Part shown: positions 27,966-35,088 of the stretch, in pieces
How positions within the stretch are numbered: position 1 is the first letter of the stretch
Layout: every line of letters begins with the position of its first letter
From: Flavobacteriales bacterium
GTDB lineage: Bacteria > Bacteroidota > Bacteroidia > Flavobacteriales_F > PHOS-HE28
Length of the DNA stretch: 64,000 bases
NCBI GenBank assembly: GCA_016788205.1
Contig: JAEUTA010000012.1
Location: 32,835-96,834, forward strand
Direction of reading: 5' to 3'
Notes under the pieces: generated by a model
Databases searched by the model: none
Seen by the model: only the letters and a program-made list of their open reading frames with translations
Told to the model about the DNA's origin: nothing
Program-made: the position numbers and the translations under genes

Positions 27966-28396
27966 GTGGACCCATCAAGCGCATACTCGTGCTCTGCACC
28001 GGCAACAGTTGTCGCAGTCAGATGGCCGAGGGATACTTGCGCCACTTCGCCCGTGGAAGAGCCCAGGTCTTCAGCGCAGGCGTGGAAGGGCATGGTGTGA
28101 ACCCGCGCGCGATCGAAGTGATGAACGAGGATGGGATCGACATCTCCGGACATACTTCCAAAACGGTTGATGCCCTCGCAGGGCAGTCTTTCGACCTGGT
28201 GATCACCGTATGCGACAGTGCGCGGGAGAACTGCCCTTGGTTCCCCGCAAAAGCCGAACGCCTACACTACGACTTCCCAGACCCGGCCAAGGCCACAGGG
28301 AGCGAAGCGGAGATCATGACCGAGTTCCAAAGAGTGCGCGGAATGATCAAGGCGTATTGCGAACGGCTGGTGCGGGAGGCGGTAGGGCATGAGTGA
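27962..28396 (+). CDS. arsC: Arsenate reductase, thioredoxin-coupled LMW-PTP type
   Basis: Reductase of 144 residues in the low-molecular-weight phosphatase fold. The P-loop C-x5-R is Cys12 to Arg18 (CTGNSCRS). The redox Cys84 and Cys91 lie in VCDSARENCP, giving the three-Cys relay of thioredoxin-linked ArsC. DFPDPAKATGS carries the catalytic Asp. It reduces As(V) to As(III), which ArsM can then methylate. Start overlaps the microprotein stop. No arsenite exporter gene (ArsB/Acr3) is visible beside it. Confidence 0.93.
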   Translation: MSGPIKRILVLCTGNSCRSQMAEGYLRHFARGRAQVFSAGVEGHGVNPRAIEVMNEDGIDISGHTSKTVDALAGQSFDLVITVCDSARENCPWFPAKAERLHYDFPDPAKATGSEAEIMTEFQRVRGMIKAYCERLVREAVGHE

Positions 28397-28422
28397 ACAC
28401 CTGGCCTTGTCGGCAGGTGTTC
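28395..28422 (+). terminator. Hairpin at the end of the ars operon
   Basis: GAACACCTG and CAGGTGTTC form a perfect 9-bp stem with a 10-nt loop that may pair further. The left arm covers the last base of the arsC stop. No clear T run follows, so it may stabilise the transcript end as well as terminate. Confidence 0.5.
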
Positions 28423-28588
28423 CGTACCATACTGTCTCAGGAACGAACGGACCGTGTCAGATCAACAGCCCGCAACCAGCACTTCATTGAACGGTCACGG
28501 TAGCACCGGTCGTCTTTGCTTTCAGTTCCCTGATCCTCCACACGGCCACCGATGCCCGGTGCAGGATACCCTCCACCAGATTGGTAGC

Positions 28589-29413
28589 TCAGCGAACAAG
28601 CTTCACGATGTCTTCAATCTTCATGATTCCGTCGTAAATGCCAGCGGCATCGGCTGGGGTAAGGCCGTTCAAGGACTTGTGCTCCTTGCAGAAGTTGTAA
28701 TGAACGAAGTGCAGGGCGATGGCGTAACCGTGGTTCTCAATCTTCTTGCTGAAGCCGTTGGTAAGGCGGGTGAACCGGCGCATTGACATCCGCATGGTGA
28801 GGTTGGCGCGGTCCATGTAGGACGTGGATACATGCTTACCATAGGGCTTGCCCATGATGTCGATATTGATGGCACCGGTGCATTCGGCAGGGCTGTACGG
28901 GCGCTCGTTGGTGCTGCCTTCGGGCTTGCCGTAACGCTTCACCAGCATGGCATAATCAACATCAGCGCCGAACGCGTTGTCCACGGCATCCACGTACAGG
29001 CGGTTGCCATCGGTGGTAAGCTGGATGCGGTTGGCGAGGCGGTTAGCGACACCAGCAATGAACTCGTGAGCCGTTGCGGTATCGCGGTTCCCGGCCAGCC
29101 ATGATACGATCAGCTTGCTGTCAGCGTCTGACGCTGTCCATGTCCACACGTCACAAGCGCGTCCTTCAAGGTGTTGGGGCACGTCTTGCTTGCTGTAAAC
29201 GAAGGACCAGACCTCATCCAACTGCACGCGCTTGGAGGGGAGGCCGCGCACCTTGTCATCGTGGAACAATTGGCAGGCTTGGCCAACATCAACCAGCAGC
29301 TTGGTCACAGTGTTGATGCTCACATCGCACACCCGGGACGTGCTGCGCAGGCTGCTGCCTACCACCAACATGCCGATGATCTGCACTTGCTTTTCGAGGG
29401 GTAGACGGTTCAT
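28589..29413 (-). CDS. IS1-family transposase
   Basis: DDE-type transposase of about 274 residues. The N-terminal LPLEKQVQIIGMLVVG and VSINTVTKLLVDVG look like helix-turn-helix DNA binding. DEVWSFVYSKQ, LTTDGNRLYVDAV and YMDRANLTMRMSMRRFTRLTN are typical of IS1-like transposases of the kind often seen as single genes in Bacteroidota. The frame continues to 29467; the start at 29413 fits the usual N-terminus of the family. I could not see clear terminal inverted repeats on either side, so the element ends are not defined. Confidence 0.85.
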   Translation of the reverse strand: MNRLPLEKQVQIIGMLVVGSSLRSTSRVCDVSINTVTKLLVDVGQACQLFHDDKVRGLPSKRVQLDEVWSFVYSKQDVPQHLEGRACDVWTWTASDADSKLIVSWLAGNRDTATAHEFIAGVANRLANRIQLTTDGNRLYVDAVDNAFGADVDYAMLVKRYGKPEGSTNERPYSPAECTGAINIDIMGKPYGKHVSTSYMDRANLTMRMSMRRFTRLTNGFSKKIENHGYAIALHFVHYNFCKEHKSLNGLTPADAAGIYDGIMKIEDIVKLVR

Positions 29414-29533
29414 GACCTGACGCGCCAATGAATCAAAGATAATACTCTTATGCATATCGTCAAGCATAATTGTTCAGTTTATTATGCAGCAGTGCATTAT
29501 TACACTGATTTGTTACATATCACCTTGTTAACA

Positions 29534-29556
29534 GGCGAATGATGTATACATTCGCC
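29534..29556 (+). promoter_or_regulatory. Palindromic operator before the HTH-ImmA gene
   Basis: GGCGAATG and CATTCGCC form a perfect 8-bp inverted repeat with a 7-bp spacer (ATGTATA), ending 23 bp before the ATG at 29580. Another inverted pair, GCATAAT/ATTATGC, lies at 29464-29487. The first site is a likely operator for the HTH of the ImmA-like protein. The region around it is visibly AT-rich. Confidence 0.5.
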
Positions 29557-29579
29557 GATGCAAGACTACACCGTCAGCG

Positions 29580-30809
29580 ATGAGTGAGCGAGAGGAATTT
29601 GATGCAAACAAGATTTTGAAGGACCTCTTTCGGTCAGTCGAACCGGTAAAGAGCTACAGCCTGCGAGAGCTGTTTGATAACAGAGCGCGCGACCTTGGTG
29701 TCTCCCGCACCAGCGCGACACATTTGATCGGCCTGCAGAGCCGTACCCTAAAGGGGATACTGGATGGTACCCAAAAGCGGGTTGATCCCGTGGCCCTTCA
29801 TCGCGTCGCCAGCTTCTTGCAGATGACCGACGAGCAGGTAACGCAGATGTATTTGAGCGCCCTGAGGTCGAACTATCCGGACGACCTATCCAAAACGGCG
29901 TCCGCTGACAAGGTGCAGTTCCTGAGAGAAAACTTCGATCTGGTGGCCTTGAAGAAAGCCGGGTTCATCAAGAGCATTACAGACTATGCGGACATCGAAG
30001 CCAGGATAAATCACTACTTCGGCCTTCGAAGTATCGAGGACTACCAAAGGCCCATTGATGATGTCGCTTTCAGCGCAGGGGTTGTGAAGCCGAAAAATGC
30101 GCTCATTCGGTCGACATGGATCAGCGCCGCGCGGGATGCCTTCAAGTTGATCGATAACCCTCACCCTTACAGCAGGGACGCGCTGGTCGAGTTCTTCCCA
30201 CAAATCCGATGGCACTCGACCAACGTGAAGTTGGGAATGCCTAATGTGATCAAGCACTTATTCAAGATTGGGGTCACGGTGTTCTACTTGCCGTCTCTGC
30301 CGTCCCTGCACTTAAGGGGCGCGACCTTCTCTGTATTAGGTAAGCCCTGTGTCGTATTGACCAACTACAGAGACTTCTATCCTACTCTGTGGTTCGCCTT
30401 GGTGCATGAGCTTTTCCACGTCATCTTCGACTGGGACGAGATAAAACGGAACACCTACCATCTATCAGATGAAGATGTTGATCAACTCTCTGTGAAAGAA
30501 CGAGAGGACGAAGCGGATGATTTCGCGCGTGAGTACCTGTTCTCTAAAGAGAAATCCGAAGCGGTGAGACCCTACCTGCGCGACGCAAGCTATGTAAGGC
30601 ACTTTGCGGAGCTGAACCACGTTCACGAGAGTTTCGTGTATGTGTTCAACGCTTTCGATACGGGGAAAACCGATCGGATGTCATGGCCTCGAGCACAGAG
30701 GTTCAACCCCGACTTCGGTGACCTGCTGGACAAACTCGGCAACCATTGGAATGCGCCCAAGTCGATCACAGACTTCGTAAAGGGACTTGAGAACACGCTA
30801 TATCGTTAA
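29580..30809 (+). CDS. HTH protein with ImmA/IrrE metallopeptidase domain
   Basis: Protein of 409 residues. Residues about 25-95 are a helix-turn-helix region (LRELFDNRARDLGVSRTSATHLIG, then RVASFLQMTDEQV). Residues about 240-330 are an ImmA/IrrE (COG2856) zinc peptidase: HELFH at 276-280 gives H-E-x-x-H, and EREDEADDFAREYLF supplies the downstream Glu ligand. In phages and ICEs such proteins cleave a repressor, while in toxin-antitoxin-like pairs they can act as antitoxin. The next gene, a P63C-domain gene, starts 4 bp after the stop, so the two form an operon. The palindrome upstream suggests autoregulation. Confidence 0.85.
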   Translation: MSEREEFDANKILKDLFRSVEPVKSYSLRELFDNRARDLGVSRTSATHLIGLQSRTLKGILDGTQKRVDPVALHRVASFLQMTDEQVTQMYLSALRSNYPDDLSKTASADKVQFLRENFDLVALKKAGFIKSITDYADIEARINHYFGLRSIEDYQRPIDDVAFSAGVVKPKNALIRSTWISAARDAFKLIDNPHPYSRDALVEFFPQIRWHSTNVKLGMPNVIKHLFKIGVTVFYLPSLPSLHLRGATFSVLGKPCVVLTNYRDFYPTLWFALVHELFHVIFDWDEIKRNTYHLSDEDVDQLSVKEREDEADDFAREYLFSKEKSEAVRPYLRDASYVRHFAELNHVHESFVYVFNAFDTGKTDRMSWPRAQRFNPDFGDLLDKLGNHWNAPKSITDFVKGLENTLYR

Positions 30810-30813
30810 TCAC

Positions 30814-31416
30814 ATGAAGAAGAACGTTTCGCAGCCGGTACCTGGCTCCAAAAAGGTGCAGCAGAGGGAGGAGCGCGATGCCCTTAAGCAACTGCTCCTA
30901 AAGCTTCCAGAAGAAAGGGTGGGAAGGGGCCTGTCTGATGAAAAACTCGATCGTGAGAACGCCAAGATCCAGCTATTGGATCAGACATGGACTACGCCTT
31001 ACGAACAGAGACAGCGCGTCGACCGGTTCGTTGCCGAAATGGTGCAGCCATGGGAGAAAGCCTATCCGCAGGTGTACTACACAGAGATCTATCGGTTGAA
31101 CGGATGGGCTATCCCCGAGGGGATGATTTCCGAAAAGCCATCTATTGTGGCTCAGTGGACCAACGAGATCATCTACATGCGCTTTCCACCTGAAGTGTTT
31201 GGGGCGCTACGCGAACGCAACCCACTGTTAGCGTACTGGCTTCGTGGGCACAAGCATCATCAATGGCTTACAGCAGAGGGCCGCGTTCAACTCCTGAGAT
31301 TCATTCAAGATGCGATTGATGGTATGAAGGAGTGCGCAACGTGGTACGAGTTCCAACTGAAGCACGCGCAGAAATACAAGCTACCAGTGCAGCTTCGGTT
31401 GCTCGCCAAGGGCTAA
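30814..31416 (+). CDS. P63C-domain protein
   Basis: Protein of 200 residues, starting 4 bp after the ImmA/IrrE gene. A basic, probably flexible N-terminus (1-50) is followed by a P63C-type domain from about residue 75: PQVYYTEIYRLNGW, then KPSIVAQWTNEIIYMR, ERNPLLAYWLRGHKHHQWL and ECATWYEFQ. P63C domains come from phage and plasmid proteins of unknown molecular function. Pairing with an HTH-protease suggests a two-gene regulatory or toxin-antitoxin-like module. The gene overlaps the stop of a convergent small gene by 4 bp. Confidence 0.75.
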   Translation: MKKNVSQPVPGSKKVQQREERDALKQLLLKLPEERVGRGLSDEKLDRENAKIQLLDQTWTTPYEQRQRVDRFVAEMVQPWEKAYPQVYYTEIYRLNGWAIPEGMISEKPSIVAQWTNEIIYMRFPPEVFGALRERNPLLAYWLRGHKHHQWLTAEGRVQLLRFIQDAIDGMKECATWYEFQLKHAQKYKLPVQLRLLAKG

Positions 31417-31637
31417 CCCTTCCTAGCCCACCGCTTCTCTGCCGCCTTCTTCGCTATGGCCGATCGTTTCTTCGCCGTCAGGCTCTTTGCCCGGGCCGCG
31501 CCGCCCTTCTTCCCCAAGGCAACCGCAGCGGGATCCCGCTTGTCCTCCACGGGCTGTTCGGTATCCATACCCGTGGCAAGAGCCACGATGCTCTTTGCGC
31601 GCTGGTTGACGTCGCGCGGCCTCTTCGGTGTTGGCAT
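31413..31637 (-). CDS. Small basic Lys/Ala-rich protein
   Basis: Protein of 74 residues. The N-terminus KRPRDVNQRAKSIVALATG and middle DPAAVALGKKGGAARA are followed by a Lys/Ala-rich tail (KSLTAKKRSAIAKKAAEKRW), like the many small conserved proteins with a GRKGG motif and histone H1-like composition. It probably binds nucleic acid. It is convergent with the P63C gene, overlapping by 4 bp. An ATG further upstream at 31677 belongs to another frame. Confidence 0.7.
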   Translation of the reverse strand: MPTPKRPRDVNQRAKSIVALATGMDTEQPVEDKRDPAAVALGKKGGAARAKSLTAKKRSAIAKKAAEKRWARKG

Positions 31638-31757
31638 AGTTCAAAGGTATGACCGGGCGCAGCTTAGCGCTAAGCATCTTCAGGGACAGATAGTTCCAAA
31701 CTAGACACTACCTATCCTTCTCGTTGCCCTCGCCTGCGTGATTTCGATGTTCGAATC

Positions 31758-32246
31758 TTACAAGGAAGCATTACGCCAAGTAACCGGTGCCGATCGCTCC
31801 GCCAGCTCTTGTGCACACTCCATTTGTAGCAGTTTGGGGTTCTCGCCTTCTATCAACTCGGGGAATTTGATCACATGCGCATGATGATGCGGCGGCTCAT
31901 GAGCGATCACATCCATCTTACCAACCCTCTTCCTCTCGCGGTCAACACAAGCAACTGCACGGATGTCGGCTGCGGTGATTCGCGTGTAGGCAAGCAGCTC
32001 ACGATTACTCGCTCTACCGACTTCGATCCCGTTCTTCTCAATTTCCGCGTCACCAACCAAAAGTTGTGTACGGCTCACGGAAATTACCCAAGAATCTGAT
32101 TCCCCATCAAGGAGCGGCATAAAGGCTTGTCGCTTTGACCTGGCGTGTTCACCGTGCCTCCCCTTGATATCTCCCGGGCGGAAAATGTGCCGCGCAAGGA
32201 TCTCGGGATCTTCGACCAACTCTGGCAAGCCAGAAGGCAACATCAT
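31758..32246 (-). CDS. Hypothetical protein, third gene of TIGR04255 set
   Basis: Protein of 162 residues, no signal peptide. Visible features are AFMPLLDGESDSWVISVSRTQ, a region with GRASNRELLAYTRITAADI and a His-rich EPPHHHAHVIKFPE. I recall small proteins of this general type (a short AFxP then SVxR pattern with later PPxHA) as conserved but unnamed. The start codon directly follows the stop of the middle gene (TGA ATG), so it is translationally coupled. No function can be assigned. Confidence 0.6.
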   Translation of the reverse strand: MMLPSGLPELVEDPEILARHIFRPGDIKGRHGEHARSKRQAFMPLLDGESDSWVISVSRTQLLVGDAEIEKNGIEVGRASNRELLAYTRITAADIRAVACVDRERKRVGKMDVIAHEPPHHHAHVIKFPELIEGENPKLLQMECAQELAERSAPVTWRNASL

Positions 32247-32768
32247 TCAGCGCTTCAGGTTTTGGTAGAGGCCCACAAGTTCGTCGGGAATCTGATCATC
32301 CGTGAACCAGAGCGTGTCCCGCATACGGACTGAACGATTGCGATAGATGAAGCTCAAGCGCCCGGATAGGCTGATGCTAACAGCAAGCAAACGATCCCGT
32401 CCGTAATCCCAATCGAAGGAAACCTCCCCATCCGGATCTGCATTCACTTCCGGAGCCTCCATGCCCCTGGGCAATGCACTCAAGAATCGCTGGGCCATTT
32501 CCAATGTCAACAAATGGACAGCATTCGACCCCGGACCCGCCCAGTCGTGGTCAAGGGCCTCACTGTAGATCGTCCGGAGTGCTCTCTGTGCATCCTCGAT
32601 ATCCTGCCTTTGCAAGGACACGACCACGCCATGGCTATCAAGACCACGGGTTACCCACACGTGGCGATCCCGAACATCCATGGAACGCACGGCAAAGTCA
32701 CTAGGTGACATGCCGCACAACATAGTCGCACGATACGCCTCGTCTAGTTCTTGTTGCTGGTGAAACAT
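32247..32768 (-). CDS. Hypothetical protein, middle gene of TIGR04255 set
   Basis: Protein of 173 residues without signal peptide. The distinctive part is residues 75-170: DWAGPGSNAV, RFLSALPRGMEAPEVNADPDGEVSFDW, YGRDRLLAVSISLSGRLSFIYRNRSVR, DTLWFTDDQIPDELVGLY. This PDGE-type pattern occurs in conserved proteins of unknown function. Its start overlaps the end of the TIGR04255 gene by 25 bp, and its stop abuts the next start. The tight packing says the three products are made together, perhaps in a complex. Confidence 0.65.
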   Translation of the reverse strand: MFHQQQELDEAYRATMLCGMSPSDFAVRSMDVRDRHVWVTRGLDSHGVVVSLQRQDIEDAQRALRTIYSEALDHDWAGPGSNAVHLLTLEMAQRFLSALPRGMEAPEVNADPDGEVSFDWDYGRDRLLAVSISLSGRLSFIYRNRSVRMRDTLWFTDDQIPDELVGLYQNLKR

Positions 32769-33517
32769 GCTTCAGTGAGTGTTGCCTTAAAGATGTGAAA
32801 CGTCCAATTCCTTACCAGAACGAAGTCGTCCCAAATAACAGTGTCCTCTGGCGTCCATTGTCGCTCTTGGTATCCTTCCAAATCAAATGCCACCACGAGA
32901 TCATTCCCTTCTTCGCGTTGATTGGAAATCATCACACGTGCAGGAACGCTAGTCTCGGGGTCGCGGATAACGAACTGTTGATGGAAATGATCCATCGTTC
33001 CGGTCAGTTCCTCTGGGAACTTTAAGTTTACGCGGAAGTACTTCTCCAAGTTTACCTGGCCATTTTCGAAAGGCAGCTTGAGCATGTTGATATACCGTAT
33101 GGACAAACGATTCACCAATTGTGGAGTGAAGGCCCGAACGTAAGTGGCCCATAACTGTTGTACCAATGGGCGAGCCTCGTCGAAGCTGCGATAAGCCAAG
33201 AAGCTTACGAACACGCCGAAACGCATGAAATGAGCCACCACCTTTTGATCGGTGCTGACCAACCGAGCACCAGACCAGAGCTGTGTGTGCTTCGGCTCTA
33301 CAGGCCCATCGCCTTCGCGTTTCAATTCGATGTTCACATGGTCCATCGCTACCTGCACGCTAAAGCCCTCAGGCAAACACGCCCGTAGGCGCTCCATTAC
33401 GAGCTCTTGCTCGAGATCCGCGGGGGTTATAGCTTGTAGACCATAGATCGCTTCTACCACCGGAGGATGGTCCATTCGACCTGGAGGGTACATCGGAGTA
33501 GTTGGCACCGGTACCAA
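32744..33517 (-). CDS. TIGR04255-family protein
   Basis: Protein of 257 residues, first in a three-gene transcript on this strand. The N-terminus NHPPVVEAIYGL-like segment (MDHPPVVEAIYGLQ) and the central LVNRLSIRYINMLKLPF are the hallmarks of the TIGR04255 family, which is of unknown function and appears in accessory genome regions. It is mixed alpha/beta, cytosolic. The frame opens with an ATG at 33517 (VPVPTTPMYPP...); an ATG at 33475 would start closer to the family motif. Two genes follow with overlap, in a region next to a transposase and an ImmA/P63C pair. Confidence 0.7.
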   Translation of the reverse strand: MVPVPTTPMYPPGRMDHPPVVEAIYGLQAITPADLEQELVMERLRACLPEGFSVQVAMDHVNIELKREGDGPVEPKHTQLWSGARLVSTDQKVVAHFMRFGVFVSFLAYRSFDEARPLVQQLWATYVRAFTPQLVNRLSIRYINMLKLPFENGQVNLEKYFRVNLKFPEELTGTMDHFHQQFVIRDPETSVPARVMISNQREEGNDLVVAFDLEGYQERQWTPEDTVIWDDFVLVRNWTFHIFKATLTEACFTSNKN

Positions 33518-34217
33518 ATTAGGCCAATGAGTTCAGGCAATGAGTCCACAGCATGTTGCCAATTGTTAAGACCGTGGTACTCAAATGCAGCTCACCTCCT
33601 GCCACCCACATTGATTCACAACCTCCCGGAGGTGTTTTAGGGCTGGGCTTCATCGCAGATGACAAGGATAGGGCTCAGGGATGCTCTGCGCCATCAACTC
33701 GTCGGAGGAGGACCTTTCAATGGGCTGGGTAAAGCCCAAAACAGGCTGCCAGCAATGAGCCCTAAACAGCGCCTTGAATTGGCGTATCAGTAATAAGCCC
33801 TTAAACAGATGTCGCGCTATCCGCCCAGCTAACCCGCTCACAATTTTCCCTCCATTTTTTTCAGCCCTGATCTCAACCCACCTTGCTCTACGTGTGGATC
33901 CATGCAATTCATGACGGATACGAGGATGGCCTTCAAGCACGACCAGTCACTCTCGGAGGGATGTTCTCAAACAGTCGTGTGAAACCACATCCGGTGGAAC
34001 AGATGGCGGATTTCCCTGCATGCCAGTGAGAAAGGGGTGAAAAACGACGATAGCAGGTTGTTACAGCGCGGTTTGCGGCCATATCACGAATCGGCCTGCG
34101 TCAGCCTTGCTCTCTTCAACCCACGATAATCACCATCTGAGGTCTTCGAGGAGCCAAATTGGAGGTTCTCCAACCAAAAATCTGACCAACGGCGAACACG
34201 GACCTCCTGAAATGCAA
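33518..34217. other. Gene-poor stretch at the island edge
   Basis: About 700 bp between the TIGR04255 set and tRNA-Glu. An open frame on the minus strand at 33650-33940 (96 codons) has no recognisable motif and I do not accept it as a gene. ACCTCCCGGAGGT near 33630 is a short palindrome. Nothing else is clear; the stretch may be degraded mobile DNA. Confidence 0.4.
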
Positions 34218-34244
34218 CAGGGGCGGGCATAATGCCCACCCCTG
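34218..34244 (-). terminator. tRNA-Glu terminator
   Basis: CAGGGGCGGGCAT and ATGCCCACCCCTG form a stem of up to 13 bp with one mismatch and a small AT-rich loop, directly 3' of the tRNA on the minus strand. Read on that strand it is followed by TTGCATTTC. It most likely ends the tRNA transcript. Confidence 0.7.
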
Positions 34245-34247
34245 TAG

Positions 34248-34319
34248 TAGCCCGTAGGGGAATCGAACCCCTGTTTCATCCGTGAAAGGGACGCGTCCTA
34301 ACCCCTAGACGAACGGGCC
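34248..34319 (-). tRNA. tRNA-Glu (TTC)
   Basis: On the minus strand the sequence begins GGCCCGTTCGTCTAGGGG and folds into a full cloverleaf: acceptor GGCCCGT paired with ACGGGCT (G-T at the first pair, then discriminator A), D arm with GGTTAGGAC, anticodon loop TTTCACG giving TTC, and T arm around GGTTCGATTCC. CCA is not encoded. Length is 72 nt. It lies at the junction of accessory DNA and housekeeping genes, with its 3' end facing the accessory side, a usual place for integration. Confidence 0.95.
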
Positions 34320-34347
34320 ACGATGTCAAATCCCCCGAAAGGGAGCG

Positions 34348-34377
34348 CAAATGTAAACAGATCGTCCGAATTACAAA
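34348..34377 (-). promoter_or_regulatory. Consensus promoter of tRNA-Glu
   Basis: On the minus strand, TTTG (34377-34374) is followed after an 18-bp spacer by TACATTTG (34355-34348), the full -33/-7 consensus of Bacteroidota. The -7 element ends 28 bp before the mature tRNA 5' end, leaving room for a short 5' leader. It is the cleanest promoter in the window. Confidence 0.75.
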
Positions 34378-34383
34378 CAGTCC

Positions 34384-35088
34384 CTAGCTGGGATCATCAC
34401 CGTCCGCATGGAACCGGAACCCCAAACGCTTGCCGGTCGTGAGCTGGTGGTTGGCGTTCAACTCGTTCATTTCGCTCACCGTGACCTGCTGCACCTGATC
34501 ATACGGCGGGGCGAGCAGGTCGAACTCAAGAACGTAGTTCACCACGGAATACAACACCTCCTTGAGTCGATCGGCATCCATCACGTTCCCCTGAAGGTCG
34601 TTGTACAAGAAGCCCATCTGGCGTTTGCCCTGTACCAGGAAATGGTTCTCCTTGTTCAGAAACAACCGGGCCACCAGATAGCCCAGGTCCCGTTCTCGAT
34701 TGAATTTGAAGGAGTCGCTGAGGAAGTTGTAGATGTTCACAACGCCGAAATAGCCCCGCATCTCATCCTCTTCCAAGTAACTCGTCTTCCATAAACTGTG
34801 GCTCTGGTCCAGTCTGAAAACATTGGTATGCATGTGGAAGATGATCGTATCTCCCGCCACGCGCAGTTCACAGGCCAGGGTACCCTTGTCCGTGAAGGAA
34901 ACAACAAGACGCTCGTCCTTCTTCGTCACTTCATGCTCCAGGTCAACGGCCACCTCCTTCAGCGTCGATTTCAACTGACCGAAGAGGTCAGTCGTCGCTT
35001 TGAAGACGTCCTGTTTCATGGCCGACTTGGTGCGCATGGCCTGCACGATGAGGTCGCGCGGTGACGGGGTGGTCTCCTTCTTGCTCAT
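34384..35088 (-). CDS. Conserved hypothetical protein coupled to proS
   Basis: Cytosolic protein of 234 residues I cannot name. It starts one nucleotide inside the proS stop (TGATG), so translation is coupled. The sequence is mixed alpha/beta: KATTDLFGQLKSTLKEVAVDLEHEV, then VVSFTDKGTLACELRVAGDTIIFHMHTNVF, NIYNFLSDSFKFNRERDLGYLVARLFLN and EVLYSVVNYVLEFDLLAPPYDQVQQV. Upstream in-frame codons to 35145 lie inside proS and are not used. No known motif is visible; a link to translation is only suggested by the neighbour. Confidence 0.65.
   Translation of the reverse strand: MSKKETTPSPRDLIVQAMRTKSAMKQDVFKATTDLFGQLKSTLKEVAVDLEHEVTKKDERLVVSFTDKGTLACELRVAGDTIIFHMHTNVFRLDQSHSLWKTSYLEEDEMRGYFGVVNIYNFLSDSFKFNRERDLGYLVARLFLNKENHFLVQGKRQMGFLYNDLQGNVMDADRLKEVLYSVVNYVLEFDLLAPPYDQVQQVTVSEMNELNANHQLTTGKRLGFRFHADGDDPS

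Noticed and set aside
28423..29580. Terminal inverted repeats of the IS1-like element
   Set aside because: I compared the sequence on both sides of the transposase gene and found no convincing matched ends, so only the gene is annotated.
33650..33940. 96-codon minus-strand ORF before tRNA-Glu
   Set aside because: No motif, no coupled neighbours and no coding-like signal peptide or domain; treated as part of a gene-poor stretch.
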